A stretch of DNA of 64,000 bases, from contig NZ_JACHXJ010000001.1 in NCBI RefSeq assembly GCF_014192015.1, forward strand, positions 1-64,000, given 5' to 3'. Below are positions 45,284-53,558 of the stretch, in pieces (positions within the stretch are counted from its first letter, which is position 1; every line of letters starts with the position of its first letter). Made by a program: the position numbers and the translations under genes. Below the pieces are notes generated by a model. That model saw nothing but the letters and a program-made list of their open reading frames with translations, had not been told where the DNA came from and ran no database searches. The stretch comes from Paenibacillus rhizosphaerae. GTDB lineage: Bacteria > Bacillota > Bacilli > Paenibacillales > Paenibacillaceae.

Positions 45284-46153
45284 ATGTTTGAACAAGTAGA
45301 TATAAACAGTATCCTCAAAGATCTTCATGAAAAAGGCTTAATTGATAACACTGTTATTGCAACTAAAAATAAGACTGGTTCCACAGATGGGCGGGTTTAT
45401 ATTCTTTCAGAGCACAGCGAATCAAAATATGTTTTAAAGATAGATCACTCGAACCAAATTATCTTGGCGGAACAGTTTCTTATTACACATCGGCACATTA
45501 ATCTTTTGCCTAAAATTCTCTATACTGATCCTGCAAAAGAGTATATCGTATATTCATACATTGCGGGTACAACCCATACTGCCAGTGGTTTAAAAATCAA
45601 TTGGTTGACAACTTTGGTGAGAGAGCTCTTCAATCATTACGAAAAATGTCTACATACAGACAAGTGGGGAAGACTGGGATCACCGATTCAATCCTGGCGT
45701 GAATGGAACAATCGGAGTTTAGAAGATACGAGAAATAATTGGGGAAGCCTTTTACCAATTGAGGATTATTATAGATTGGAATCCATTTTTGAAAGAATAT
45801 CCAAAAGTGCAGAGAATGAAGCAAGATTTTTGCTCCATGGAGATACTGGTGTCCATAATTTTGTATTTCATGAACACTCGTTAGTTGGTGTTATCGACCC
45901 TTCGCCAATGATTGGCCCTTTGTTATACGATTTTACGTATGCTTTTTGTTCCTCTCCAGAAGATTTAAACCTAGAAACCATATTGCCTGCATTCAATTTG
46001 CTGAATCATGGACCTTTGGAGAGATCAAGGCTTATTGAAGAAGTTATCTTTCAACTTTATTGCCGTATTGGTATCTGTATTCAATTCCATCCGCATGATT
46101 TAGAGAGCTATCTAAAAGCGTGGAAGTACTGGAAGGCCCTCCCCATCAATTAA
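45284..46153 (+). CDS. Aminoglycoside-phosphotransferase-fold (APH/choline kinase-like) protein, cassette gene
   Basis: The 289-residue protein has a kinase-like fold: KYVLKIDHSN in the N-lobe (ATP-binding Lys), FLLHGDTGVHNFVFHEH (catalytic HGDxxxxN) and VGVIDPSPMIGPLLYDFTYA (metal-binding Asp). It is a small-molecule kinase, possibly for an antibiotic, sugar or nucleoside; there is no proof of resistance activity. It has its own weak ribosome site AAGGGG and ends 57 bases before the next element. It is the last gene of the array. Confidence 0.85.
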   Translation: MFEQVDINSILKDLHEKGLIDNTVIATKNKTGSTDGRVYILSEHSESKYVLKIDHSNQIILAEQFLITHRHINLLPKILYTDPAKEYIVYSYIAGTTHTASGLKINWLTTLVRELFNHYEKCLHTDKWGRLGSPIQSWREWNNRSLEDTRNNWGSLLPIEDYYRLESIFERISKSAENEARFLLHGDTGVHNFVFHEHSLVGVIDPSPMIGPLLYDFTYAFCSSPEDLNLETILPAFNLLNHGPLERSRLIEEVIFQLYCRIGICIQFHPHDLESYLKAWKYWKALPIN

Positions 46154-46210
46154 TCTTTGACCTCACAATTTGTACTTTATAGCGTTTTTTGGCATAACAT
46201 CGTTTATTAC

Positions 46211-46377
46211 GCTAACGGGAAACGATAGTTCAATAATGAACAAGAAGCCAGCCGATTACTTTGACCGGCTGGCTTTATTCAACTAACGGGATGCGATAGT
46301 TGAATAAAACTTAATGTTGAACAGGCTACAATAGTCTGCTCATTTTATTAAGCTAACGGGCAGGATAGTTATAATAT
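46211..46377 (+). repeat. Tandem arm-hairpin-arm-hairpin-arm element closing the array
   Basis: Three arms lie at 46211-46236 (GCTAACGGGAAACGATAG), 46278-46310 (TCAACTAACGGGATGCGATA) and 46346-46377 (GCTAACGGGCAGGATAG then TTATAATA). They are separated by two hairpins: AGCCAGCCG/CGGCTGGCT (46246-46274) and GAACAGGCT/AGTCTGCTC (46319-46341). The middle arm is shared. The two hairpin subtypes match elements 1 and 2, so this looks like two elements joined with no gene between, like an emptied cassette. Confidence 0.82.
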
Positions 46378-46522
46378 ACGCGGCCGTGGGTTGGCTTAAA
46401 TTCCATTGTAGTTTGGGGGCGACAAGCAATTGAAGGAAGGATTCATTCTCGGAGACTTTCATAACATACGGAAGGAGCATCCCGGGTCAATGGGCCCTAG
46501 GGGATACTCCCTCCGTTTGGGA

Positions 46523-47317
46523 CTACGCTCTTGTTCCGCCGTCCACCGGCAGAACGACGCCTGTCACGTAAGAAGCGCGATCGCTCAATAACCAGGCAGC
46601 CGCTTGCGCGATCTCATGAGGATCGGCAGGACGCCTAAGAGGCGTCACAGAGTTGCTATTTTCGATTATATCTGGGACTTGTGCAACTAACCCCTCGATC
46701 ATCTTGGTCATGGTGGTGCCAGGTGCAATAGCGTTTACGCGGATACCCGAAGGTCCGTATTCTATGGCAGCCGTCTCGGTCAGACTATTAACAGCCCGTT
46801 TGGCGGCTCCGTAGACAGACAACCCCGGATTACCTCTGAAGCTGCCCACGCTGCTGTTGTTGACAATGGCACCGGTACCTGCAGTATCGAGCATTGCCTT
46901 GATTTCCGCTTTCATTGCCACCCAGATTCCTTTGTAATTTACAGCTTGAAGAAGGTCGAAATCCTCTTCTGTGACCTCAGTTAAGGGGGAAAGGGGAGCC
47001 CCAATTCCAGCATTATTGAATGCTATATCCAGACGACCGTGACGCTCAACGGTCGTTTGAACCGCCCGTTCGATGCTGGCGGAATCGGCCAGATCGGCTA
47101 CAATGTAATCGGCTTTACCGCCTTTCGCGATAATTTCCTCAACTCCAGAGCGTAGAGCTGCTTCTGTTCTTGCGACGAGAGTAACCGCCGCTCCTTCTTC
47201 GGCGAAGAGTTTGGCTGCCGCTGCTCCGATGCCGCGGCTGGCCCCAGTGACCAGAGCTACTTTATTGATAAGCATCCCCTCAGAATTGTTATTTTTGTGC
47301 TGTGTTATTGATTGCAT
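46523..47317 (-). CDS. Short-chain dehydrogenase/reductase
   Basis: The 264-residue classical SDR has the cofactor motif VTGASRGIG, NNAGIG, catalytic Ser in NNSSVGSF and YGAAK (YxxxK). The C-terminus ASYVTGVVLPVDGGTRA is typical. AAAGGAG precedes the ATG at 47317. It is transcribed away from the HTH regulator at 47466, with which it probably forms a regulated pair. Substrate is unknown; NAD(P) preference cannot be read with confidence. Confidence 0.9.
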   Translation of the reverse strand: MQSITQHKNNNSEGMLINKVALVTGASRGIGAAAAKLFAEEGAAVTLVARTEAALRSGVEEIIAKGGKADYIVADLADSASIERAVQTTVERHGRLDIAFNNAGIGAPLSPLTEVTEEDFDLLQAVNYKGIWVAMKAEIKAMLDTAGTGAIVNNSSVGSFRGNPGLSVYGAAKRAVNSLTETAAIEYGPSGIRVNAIAPGTTMTKMIEGLVAQVPDIIENSNSVTPLRRPADPHEIAQAAAWLLSDRASYVTGVVLPVDGGTRA

Positions 47318-47465
47318 GGCCAGTCTCCTTTAAAGTCGGTAATGGTTTGAAACGTTTCAAACTGGGTTGAAGCGATTCCTGTGATTGAGTATAATTTTCT
47401 AATACATTTTTGACGAGAGGTTGCTTGATCATAGGTTTCCGAGTAATAGGTTAGGAGGGATTGAG

Positions 47466-48317
47466 ATGAACGATCGCGAGCGCCGTTCGGCTCTCGGTGA
47501 TTTTTTGCGTAAACGGAGGTCAAGCCTTTCTCCAGAGGATGTGGGATTGCCGACTGGGTCGCGCCGCCGGACAGCCGGATTGCGCAGGGAAGAGGTCGCA
47601 CAGCTGTCGAATATCGGCACATCCTGGTATATGTGGCTGGAGCAGGGACGTGATGTCCGTCCATCAGTACAAGTGCTGGAAAGCCTAGCTGTGGCTCTAA
47701 AGCTTAATCCCAATGAACGACGCCATCTTTTTTTTCTCGCAGGAGAATCACTTCCTCCTTATTTGTCTCCTCATAAAGAAAGTATCGGGTCAACCTTTCA
47801 AAGGATGCTGGATGACCTAACTCCGAATCCTGCATATATTCTGGGAAGACGCTGGGATTTTGTGGCCTGGAATGATGCTGCAAATGAGATTTTCTCTATT
47901 ACCTCGGCATCCCCTCCTCATGAATTGAATTTAATCTGGCGGTTTTTTACCGACCCGGTATGGAAGGGGCGCTTCAAAGGTTTCGACCAAAAGGCTGCGG
48001 GAATGATCGCGGAATTCCACACGGCATCAGCCCGCTACGTTGAAGATTCGTCGTTTGCCGAATTAATTGAAGATCTTAAACGGGTAAGTCCTGAATTTGA
48101 CCGACTATGGCTGAAGCATGAAACTCCCGGCTCTCTTGAAGGATTTAAAGAAGTGGAGCATCCCTACATGGGGCACTTGGAATTTGATCATATTACCCTG
48201 CAAATCCCCAATGATCCTGATATGAGAGTGATGATTTACATGCCTCTCACGGCAACAAGATCAAAGCTGGAAAAATATTTGGCAAAGAGATCACCTGCAA
48301 AAGAAAGCAAGGGATAA
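47466..48317 (+). CDS. MmyB-like helix-turn-helix regulator
   Basis: The 283-residue protein has an Xre-type HTH with the family opening ALGDFLRKRRSSLSPEDVGL and the marker RRTAGLRREEVAQLSNIGTS then WYMWLEQGRD. A C-terminal MmyB-like ligand-binding domain follows (NPAYILGRRWDFVAWNDAAN, FHTASARYVEDSSFAELI). These usually repress an adjacent SDR gene and respond to a fatty or aromatic ligand. AGGAGGGATTGAG precedes the ATG. Confidence 0.9.
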   Translation: MNDRERRSALGDFLRKRRSSLSPEDVGLPTGSRRRTAGLRREEVAQLSNIGTSWYMWLEQGRDVRPSVQVLESLAVALKLNPNERRHLFFLAGESLPPYLSPHKESIGSTFQRMLDDLTPNPAYILGRRWDFVAWNDAANEIFSITSASPPHELNLIWRFFTDPVWKGRFKGFDQKAAGMIAEFHTASARYVEDSSFAELIEDLKRVSPEFDRLWLKHETPGSLEGFKEVEHPYMGHLEFDHITLQIPNDPDMRVMIYMPLTATRSKLEKYLAKRSPAKESKG

Positions 48318-48360
48318 GAACATCATATGATCCTGAGCGCGGGGGCTTTCGATGTGGGAG

Positions 48361-48450
48361 TTTTATAATGTCGGAGGACAAAAACATACACGCATAAAAG
48401 TCGTGGGATCCGCGGCTTTTTTTGTTTTAACGGACAAGAATGGTTAACCG
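48361..48450 (+). repeat. Second repeat family, copy 3
   Basis: TTTTATAATGTCGGAGGACA then AAAACATACACGC, followed by CGTGGGATCCGCGGC-like hairpin and a run of seven T, and then GTTTTAACGGACAAGAATGG. It is the terminator region of the regulator gene. The gap onward to 48811 holds the lone arm at 48505 and no gene I can support. Confidence 0.6.
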
Positions 48451-48504
48451 ATGAATCATCAATTACGAGGTTGGCGCTGAAAACGTTACTACAAATCAGG
48501 TTAA

Positions 48505-48534
48505 TTAAGTTAACGGGCAGGATAGTTTAATCAT
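48505..48534 (+). repeat. Lone right arm of the cassette-type repeat
   Basis: ATTAAGTTAACGGGCAGGAT then AGTTTAATCA matches the right arm consensus. As at 43159-43188, it lies about 100 bases after a second-family repeat, so the two repeat families are linked in the same order twice. Confidence 0.65.
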
Positions 48535-48811
48535 ATCATCGTCATTTCCCACGGAAGGAGAGGTGCATCATCGGATTGGAGATGGTAAGATCACGGTGAT
48601 GAAGGGCGGAGGGGACTAGTGTCTGAAACAAAGAAACTTACAAATATCTCCTGATTGTGGAAAATGTTATATCATTAAGGTGAATATTGAACTCAACCAA
48701 CTACCCTACGTTCCGTTCTCGATCCAAAGCAAGGCCCAGACCTAAACATAAAAAGTGGGAATTTGAACATATGTTCGTTGGGGCGTATTACTACATTGCC
48801 TGCAATGCGTC

Positions 48812-48934
48812 GTTGCGGATGTGGATGGGATGGCGAGTACGAAATCGTCTTCCTCATACGACTTCGACGACAATGGCAAAGGAGAGGTCGTCGTCAAGAC
48901 GCAAGACGGGATTAAAGACGCAAAGGCAATATAA
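48812..48934 (+). pseudogene. Fragment of a PL11-type rhamnogalacturonan lyase
   Basis: With one frameshift the sequence reads VADVDG.DGEYEIVFL and then YDFDDNGKGEVVVKTQDGI, KDAKAI, stop. This matches the repeated calcium-binding-like blades of PL11 lyases (VGDVDGDGEYEI, YDFDGDGKAEVVVKTADGT). Only about 40 residues of a 600-residue enzyme remain. It is a pectin-degrading relic unrelated to its present neighbours. Confidence 0.6.
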
Positions 48935-49018
48935 TCGACGACAGACGAAGAAGTACTGAAACAGTAGTGGCTATATTCTGTAATGCCCGTGAAGTTATAC
49001 CTGCGGAGCAAGTGACGC

Positions 49019-49090
49019 CCAAAAATGTAAGACGACAAGAACACACATGCTTAATAGCCGCGTAACTGCGGCTTTTTTGTTTTAAGGATA
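49019..49090 (+). repeat. Second repeat family, copy 4, degraded
   Basis: AAAATGTAAGACGACAAGAA then CACACATGC, hairpin TAGCCGCG..TGCGGCT and a T-run, then GTTTTAAGGATA. The leader is less conserved than in the other copies, but order and spacing agree. Confidence 0.5.
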
Positions 49091-49125
49091 TATTTTCTTG
49101 CCAAACCGACGACCAACTATTCGCA

Positions 49126-49536
<411 letters not shown>

Positions 49537-49672
49537 AAGAAGCCTCCATTGCTCGGTGTATCCGTCTGCAGTCACCTACGCTCACATAGGCGACGGATGG
49601 TGACCTTTCAGAGCCAAGTATATACAGAAAATGACTAGATGTAAAATAAAAGTTTATATTTTTAAAAATCTA

Positions 49673-49700
49673 TTGAAATTTTATATTAAGTCTCTATAAT
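49673..49700 (+). promoter_or_regulatory. Promoter of the namZ operon
   Basis: TTGAAA (49673-49678) and TATAAT (49695-49700) are 16 bases apart. The start site would be near 49707, giving a leader of about 320 bases before namZ. That leader (49723-50027) is AT-rich and shows no gene or riboswitch I can identify. Confidence 0.65.
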
Positions 49701-49708
49701 GGGGCTTA

Positions 49709-49722
49709 AGGTAGCGCTTTCA
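49709..49722. promoter_or_regulatory. Candidate cre (CcpA) site
   Basis: AGGTAGCGCTTTCA, read on the other strand as TGAAAGCGCTACCT, is close to the cre consensus TGWAANCGNTNWCA. It covers the predicted transcription start, a position that gives glucose repression. Confidence 0.5.
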
Positions 49723-50027
49723 ATCATGACCGGTGGACTGGAGATTTGCTGAAATCGGTGGATAGGGAATCGCTTTAGGGAGGTGATACGATTCGTATGG
49801 TGGGAGTTTGAATAAATATTTCACAAAAATATAGGTTGATATAACAATTACTCTCACTTAAATATGGAAGAAAATATGACAAAAAAATCCTTGAATCGAT
49901 TTAGAGGTAACATGAAGTAATATCTTGTAATTTTCAAATTTTGCAAAAAAATTTTACTCCTATAAGTTAAATTATCATACGTATAAAGTGACATAAAAAC
50001 TATCATACCATTTGCGAGGTGAGATAT

Positions 50028-51197
50028 ATGTCAACTATGGTACTGACCGGGGCAGATATGCTGGCAGGCGAGGCTGGGCAGATCTTAAAAGGTAAGAAGT
50101 TCGGACTGTTGACGAACCCTACCGGCATCGATTCGTGCTATCGTTCTACGATCGAGATTTGCGAATCGCTGCCGGGGGCCGAACTCAAAGCGCTGTTTGG
50201 ATGCGAGCATGGTATTCGGGGCGACCGGCAGGCCGGCGTCAAATTCGAAGAAGAAGTGGACCCCGAGACTGGTCACACGGTTCACAGCCTGTACGGCAAG
50301 CATCGTGCCCCTACGGCCGAGATGCTCGAGCCGCTGGATGCAATCGTTTTCGACATTCAAGACCTGGGGGTGCGGTTCTATACATACCTCTCCACGCTAG
50401 TCTATGTCATGCAAGCTTGCGCAGAACATGGCGTAGAGGTGATTGTGCTCGACCGTCCGAATCCGATGGGTAGCTTCGGAGCGGAAGGTGGCTATTTGCG
50501 AGAGGGCTTCTACTCGATGGTAGGAGCTTGGCGCATCCCTTTCACCACGGGGCTAACGATCGGCGAATTCGCGACCTTTGTTTGTAGCCAGATGGAAAAG
50601 CCGTGCGCGCTTCATGTCGTCCGGCTCGAGGGCTGGAAACGGGACATGGCATACACCGACACCGGTCTCCCCTGGGTTCTTCCTTCTCCCAACATGCCTA
50701 CGATGGATACCGTCCGCGTCTATCCAGGCAACTGTCTTTTCGAAGGGACGAATCTATCCGAAGGACGCGGCACAACGAGGCCGTTCGAGATGATCGGAGC
50801 ACCTTGGCTGCGACACCGCGAGCTCTGCGTCGAGATGAACGCCATGAACCTCCCCGGCGTCGTCTTCCATCCCATCACTTTCACTCCAGTCATTTCTAAG
50901 CATCGGGGCGAGCTCTGCAATGGCGTTATGACGTTCGTGACGGACAAGAGTGCTTACGAATCGGCGGCGACCGGACTACGCCTAATCGAACGCATCATGC
51001 GCTTGCATCCGGACGAATTCGCTTGGGTGAAGCCCGCAGAAGCGGAATCTGGATGGTTCATCGACGTGCTGAGCGGCAGCGATCGAGTCCGCAAGACGCT
51101 CCACCACGAGGGCGAGCTGGACGCGATCCTGGCCGACTGGCGTGCCGATAGCCTTGATTGGATGACCGTTCGACAATCAAGCCTGCTCTACGACTAA
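50028..51197 (+). CDS. namZ: Exo-beta-N-acetylmuramidase NamZ (GH171, DUF1343)
   Basis: The 389-residue protein fits DUF1343/GH171: GKKFGLLTNPTGID, LKALFGCEHGIRGDRQAGV, VFDIQDLGVRFYTYLSTLVY and VIVLDRPNPMG. NamZ releases terminal MurNAc from peptidoglycan fragments. No classical signal peptide is visible, so it may act on imported fragments; the B. subtilis enzyme is exported. The start at 50028 has GAGGTGA upstream. It heads an operon with an importer and MurR-type regulator. Confidence 0.88.
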   Translation: MSTMVLTGADMLAGEAGQILKGKKFGLLTNPTGIDSCYRSTIEICESLPGAELKALFGCEHGIRGDRQAGVKFEEEVDPETGHTVHSLYGKHRAPTAEMLEPLDAIVFDIQDLGVRFYTYLSTLVYVMQACAEHGVEVIVLDRPNPMGSFGAEGGYLREGFYSMVGAWRIPFTTGLTIGEFATFVCSQMEKPCALHVVRLEGWKRDMAYTDTGLPWVLPSPNMPTMDTVRVYPGNCLFEGTNLSEGRGTTRPFEMIGAPWLRHRELCVEMNAMNLPGVVFHPITFTPVISKHRGELCNGVMTFVTDKSAYESAATGLRLIERIMRLHPDEFAWVKPAEAESGWFIDVLSGSDRVRKTLHHEGELDAILADWRADSLDWMTVRQSSLLYD

Positions 51198-51219
51198 AAT
51201 CCAAACAAGAGGTGATCCC

Positions 51220-52173
51220 ATGACAACCGTTCAATACCATCATTACCTTCCTGGTGATGAAGCGGCGATCGTGAAACTGTGGAACCGCTGCTTGACCAAG
51301 GATCCGATAACCGACATACGGTTCCGCAATCTCGTCTTGCTCGACGCAAACTTCGATCCGCAGGGGATGCGCATCGCAAGCGGGGACGGCGAGGTGATCG
51401 GCTGCTTCTACGCGATCCGACGCTTGCTGCCGATGCACGGCACTGAGCTGGAGACGGATCGAGGCTGGGTGCCGTTCTTCTTTGTAGATCCGGGCTATCG
51501 TAGACAGGGTGTCGCTACTCGGCTCCTCGAGGATGCCACCGCTTTTTTGCGGGCCAGTAAGCGGGACAAGATGTTTTTTTCCGCTTATGCCCCCAACTAT
51601 GTCGTGCCGGGCGTGGACAAGCAGGCTTACTCGGAGGCCGCCGCCTGGCTGGATAAAAAAGGCTTCAAACGCATGTATACTTCCGTCGCCATGGATTATT
51701 CGCTCGTCGACTTTGAAATCCCGGAAGCTGTTCGTCAATTAACCGAGCAGCGTATCGCCGAAGGCTATACGTTCTCGCGTGCGAGGGACAGCGATCTGTA
51801 TGAGGTAATTCGATTCGCGACGGACGTGTTCAATCCCGATTGGGGTCGCGCCATCCGGGAAGGATTGACCCAACAACTCAAGCTGTCACAGATCTTAGTC
51901 GCGAGGCACAAGGGGGCGCTCGTTGGCTTTTGCCTGCATGGCGGATACGAAGGTGTGAGGGAGCGGTTCGGCCCGTTCGGCGTCGATCCGAGCCAGCGTG
52001 GCAAGGGGATCGGGAAGATTTTATTATATGAATGCCTCCAACTCATGCGCTCTCAAGGCATGCATGGCGCATGGTTTCTATGGACTGGGGAGCAGAGCCC
52101 GGCGGGTCAACTGTATCTGAAGACAGGCTTCACGATCACACGAAGCTTCGATATCGTGTGCAGATCCATATAA
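51220..52173 (+). CDS. Tandem GNAT-family acetyltransferase
   Basis: The 317-residue protein has two acetyltransferase-like halves. The first has WVPFFFVDPGYRRQGVATRL (acetyl-CoA loop R-x-x-G-x-A pattern), and the second has RFGPFGVDPSQRGKGIGKIL. The second half also has TGEQSPAGQLYLKTGF. AGAGGTGATCCC precedes the ATG, 22 bases after namZ. The substrate is unknown. In this operon an amino sugar or muropeptide amine is a reasonable guess, and acetylation could act opposite the deacetylase at 55373. Confidence 0.8.
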   Translation: MTTVQYHHYLPGDEAAIVKLWNRCLTKDPITDIRFRNLVLLDANFDPQGMRIASGDGEVIGCFYAIRRLLPMHGTELETDRGWVPFFFVDPGYRRQGVATRLLEDATAFLRASKRDKMFFSAYAPNYVVPGVDKQAYSEAAAWLDKKGFKRMYTSVAMDYSLVDFEIPEAVRQLTEQRIAEGYTFSRARDSDLYEVIRFATDVFNPDWGRAIREGLTQQLKLSQILVARHKGALVGFCLHGGYEGVRERFGPFGVDPSQRGKGIGKILLYECLQLMRSQGMHGAWFLWTGEQSPAGQLYLKTGFTITRSFDIVCRSI

Positions 52174-52202
52174 ACCATCATGCTATTGGGGAGGCTCTAA
52201 AG

Positions 52203-53519
52203 ATGAAGATGTGGAAAAGAGTACTGAGTGGATCGCTGATAGTGGCGCTGGCTTTAACCACGGCCGCGTGCAGCGGCAGTAAGGATGCAGGGGGATCGTC
52301 CGAGTCCGGCAAGAAGGTGACGCTGACGCTCCTCTCGCACTATAACGGCTCCAACGAAGCCGCGCTTAAACCGTATATCGACAAATGGAACCAAGAGAAT
52401 CCCAACATCCAAGTCAAGATGACCCCGGTAGACTTCGGTGAGCTTCTCAAGACGATTATGACCAAGCAGTCGGCGGGTCAGGTCGCGGACATCATGCACG
52501 TCTATACGCTTTGGGGCGGCCAGCTGGCCAAGAACAATGTCCTCGCTGAAGCACCGCAGAGCGTCGCGGACGACGTCACTCAGAACTATCCGGAAGCTGC
52601 GGTCAAGGGTGCCTCATTGAACGGCAAAGTGTTCGGCTATCCGACCGAGGTGGAGGCTTATGGCCTTTTCTACAACAAGAAGCTGCTGAAGGAAGCCGGC
52701 TATGACGAGCCGCCTAAGACGTGGGACGAGTTGCTCGAGATGAGCAGGAAGATCGAAAAGAAGGACGCGAATGGCAAGGTGCTCGTGCAAGGCTTTGGAT
52801 TCCAACGCGGGTATGCGGGTCTTGTTGTCCAGCCGTTCATGGCAATGATGGCTTCCGCGGGCAGCGGTTTACTCAGCGATGACCTGGCCAAGTCCAACCT
52901 GGACAGCGACGCGGGCCGCAAGACCATGGAGTTCTACAGCAAGGTGTACGGCAAGAACGGCATCACCGACATTGCCTTCAACACGACCAAAGGCTTCGGC
53001 GCGGGCCAGGTCGGCATGACGATCGGCGCCGGCTGGTGGGACGGCTCGCTAAAGACGCTGATGAAGGATGCTTATACCGATGTGGGCGAGGCGCCGATGC
53101 CGACGCCGGACGGTGGCGCGGGCGGAACGTTGGCGTACACGTGGGCATATGGCGTCAACAGCAAGTCGAAGCATCAGGAAGAAGCTTGGAAGTTCCTGCA
53201 GTGGATGAATGCCCAAGCCGACGATAGCGGCATGACGCCGGAAGGCCAATTCCTGCTGGACGCGTTCAACGTGATCTCTTCCCGCAAGACGGACCTCTCC
53301 TCGGCTAAGGTGCAGGAGAAGCTCCAATCGAGTCCGAGCGCGAAGCTGTTCTCCGACGCGCTGAACAACGCGCTTGACGAGCAGAGCCCCGCGGCCGGCA
53401 CGGAAGCGCAGGACATCCTATACAAGCAGATCGAGAGCATGTGGACCGATCAAATCCAAATGGATGCCGCGCTGAACAACGCACACACCCAGATCAACAC
53501 CAAGTTGGGCGAGAAATAG
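52203..53519 (+). CDS. Sugar-binding lipoprotein of a CUT1 importer
   Basis: The 438-residue protein has a lipoprotein signal (LSGSLIVALALTTAA then Cys23) and a type-1 binding fold of the MalE/UgpB class: TLTLLSHYNGSNEAALKPYI, IMHVYTLWGGQLAK and AYGLFYNKKLLKEAGYDEPP. It starts at 52203 after GGGAGGCTCTAAAG; a longer in-frame reading overlaps the GNAT gene and is not credible. In context it should bind MurNAc, GlcNAc-MurNAc or muropeptide. Confidence 0.9.
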   Translation: MKMWKRVLSGSLIVALALTTAACSGSKDAGGSSESGKKVTLTLLSHYNGSNEAALKPYIDKWNQENPNIQVKMTPVDFGELLKTIMTKQSAGQVADIMHVYTLWGGQLAKNNVLAEAPQSVADDVTQNYPEAAVKGASLNGKVFGYPTEVEAYGLFYNKKLLKEAGYDEPPKTWDELLEMSRKIEKKDANGKVLVQGFGFQRGYAGLVVQPFMAMMASAGSGLLSDDLAKSNLDSDAGRKTMEFYSKVYGKNGITDIAFNTTKGFGAGQVGMTIGAGWWDGSLKTLMKDAYTDVGEAPMPTPDGGAGGTLAYTWAYGVNSKSKHQEEAWKFLQWMNAQADDSGMTPEGQFLLDAFNVISSRKTDLSSAKVQEKLQSSPSAKLFSDALNNALDEQSPAAGTEAQDILYKQIESMWTDQIQMDAALNNAHTQINTKLGEK

Positions 53520-53558
53520 GTTGTTCGTAAGCGACTCGAAGTCGCAAGGAGGTGTGCC

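Noticed and set aside
43294-46153. Calling the nucleotidyltransferase and APH-like cassettes antibiotic resistance genes
   Set aside because: The folds are right, but many relatives act on other substrates and no resistance-specific subfamily could be recognised by eye.
39503-46377. Regular repeats as a CRISPR array
   Set aside because: The units are about 90 bases with hairpins, separated by whole genes of 300-900 bases. CRISPR repeats and spacers are short and regular, and no cas genes are present.
48687-48959. A 90-codon basic protein frame on the + strand
   Set aside because: The same bases in another frame match a PL11 lyase; the frame has no ribosome site and an Arg-rich composition typical of shadow frames.
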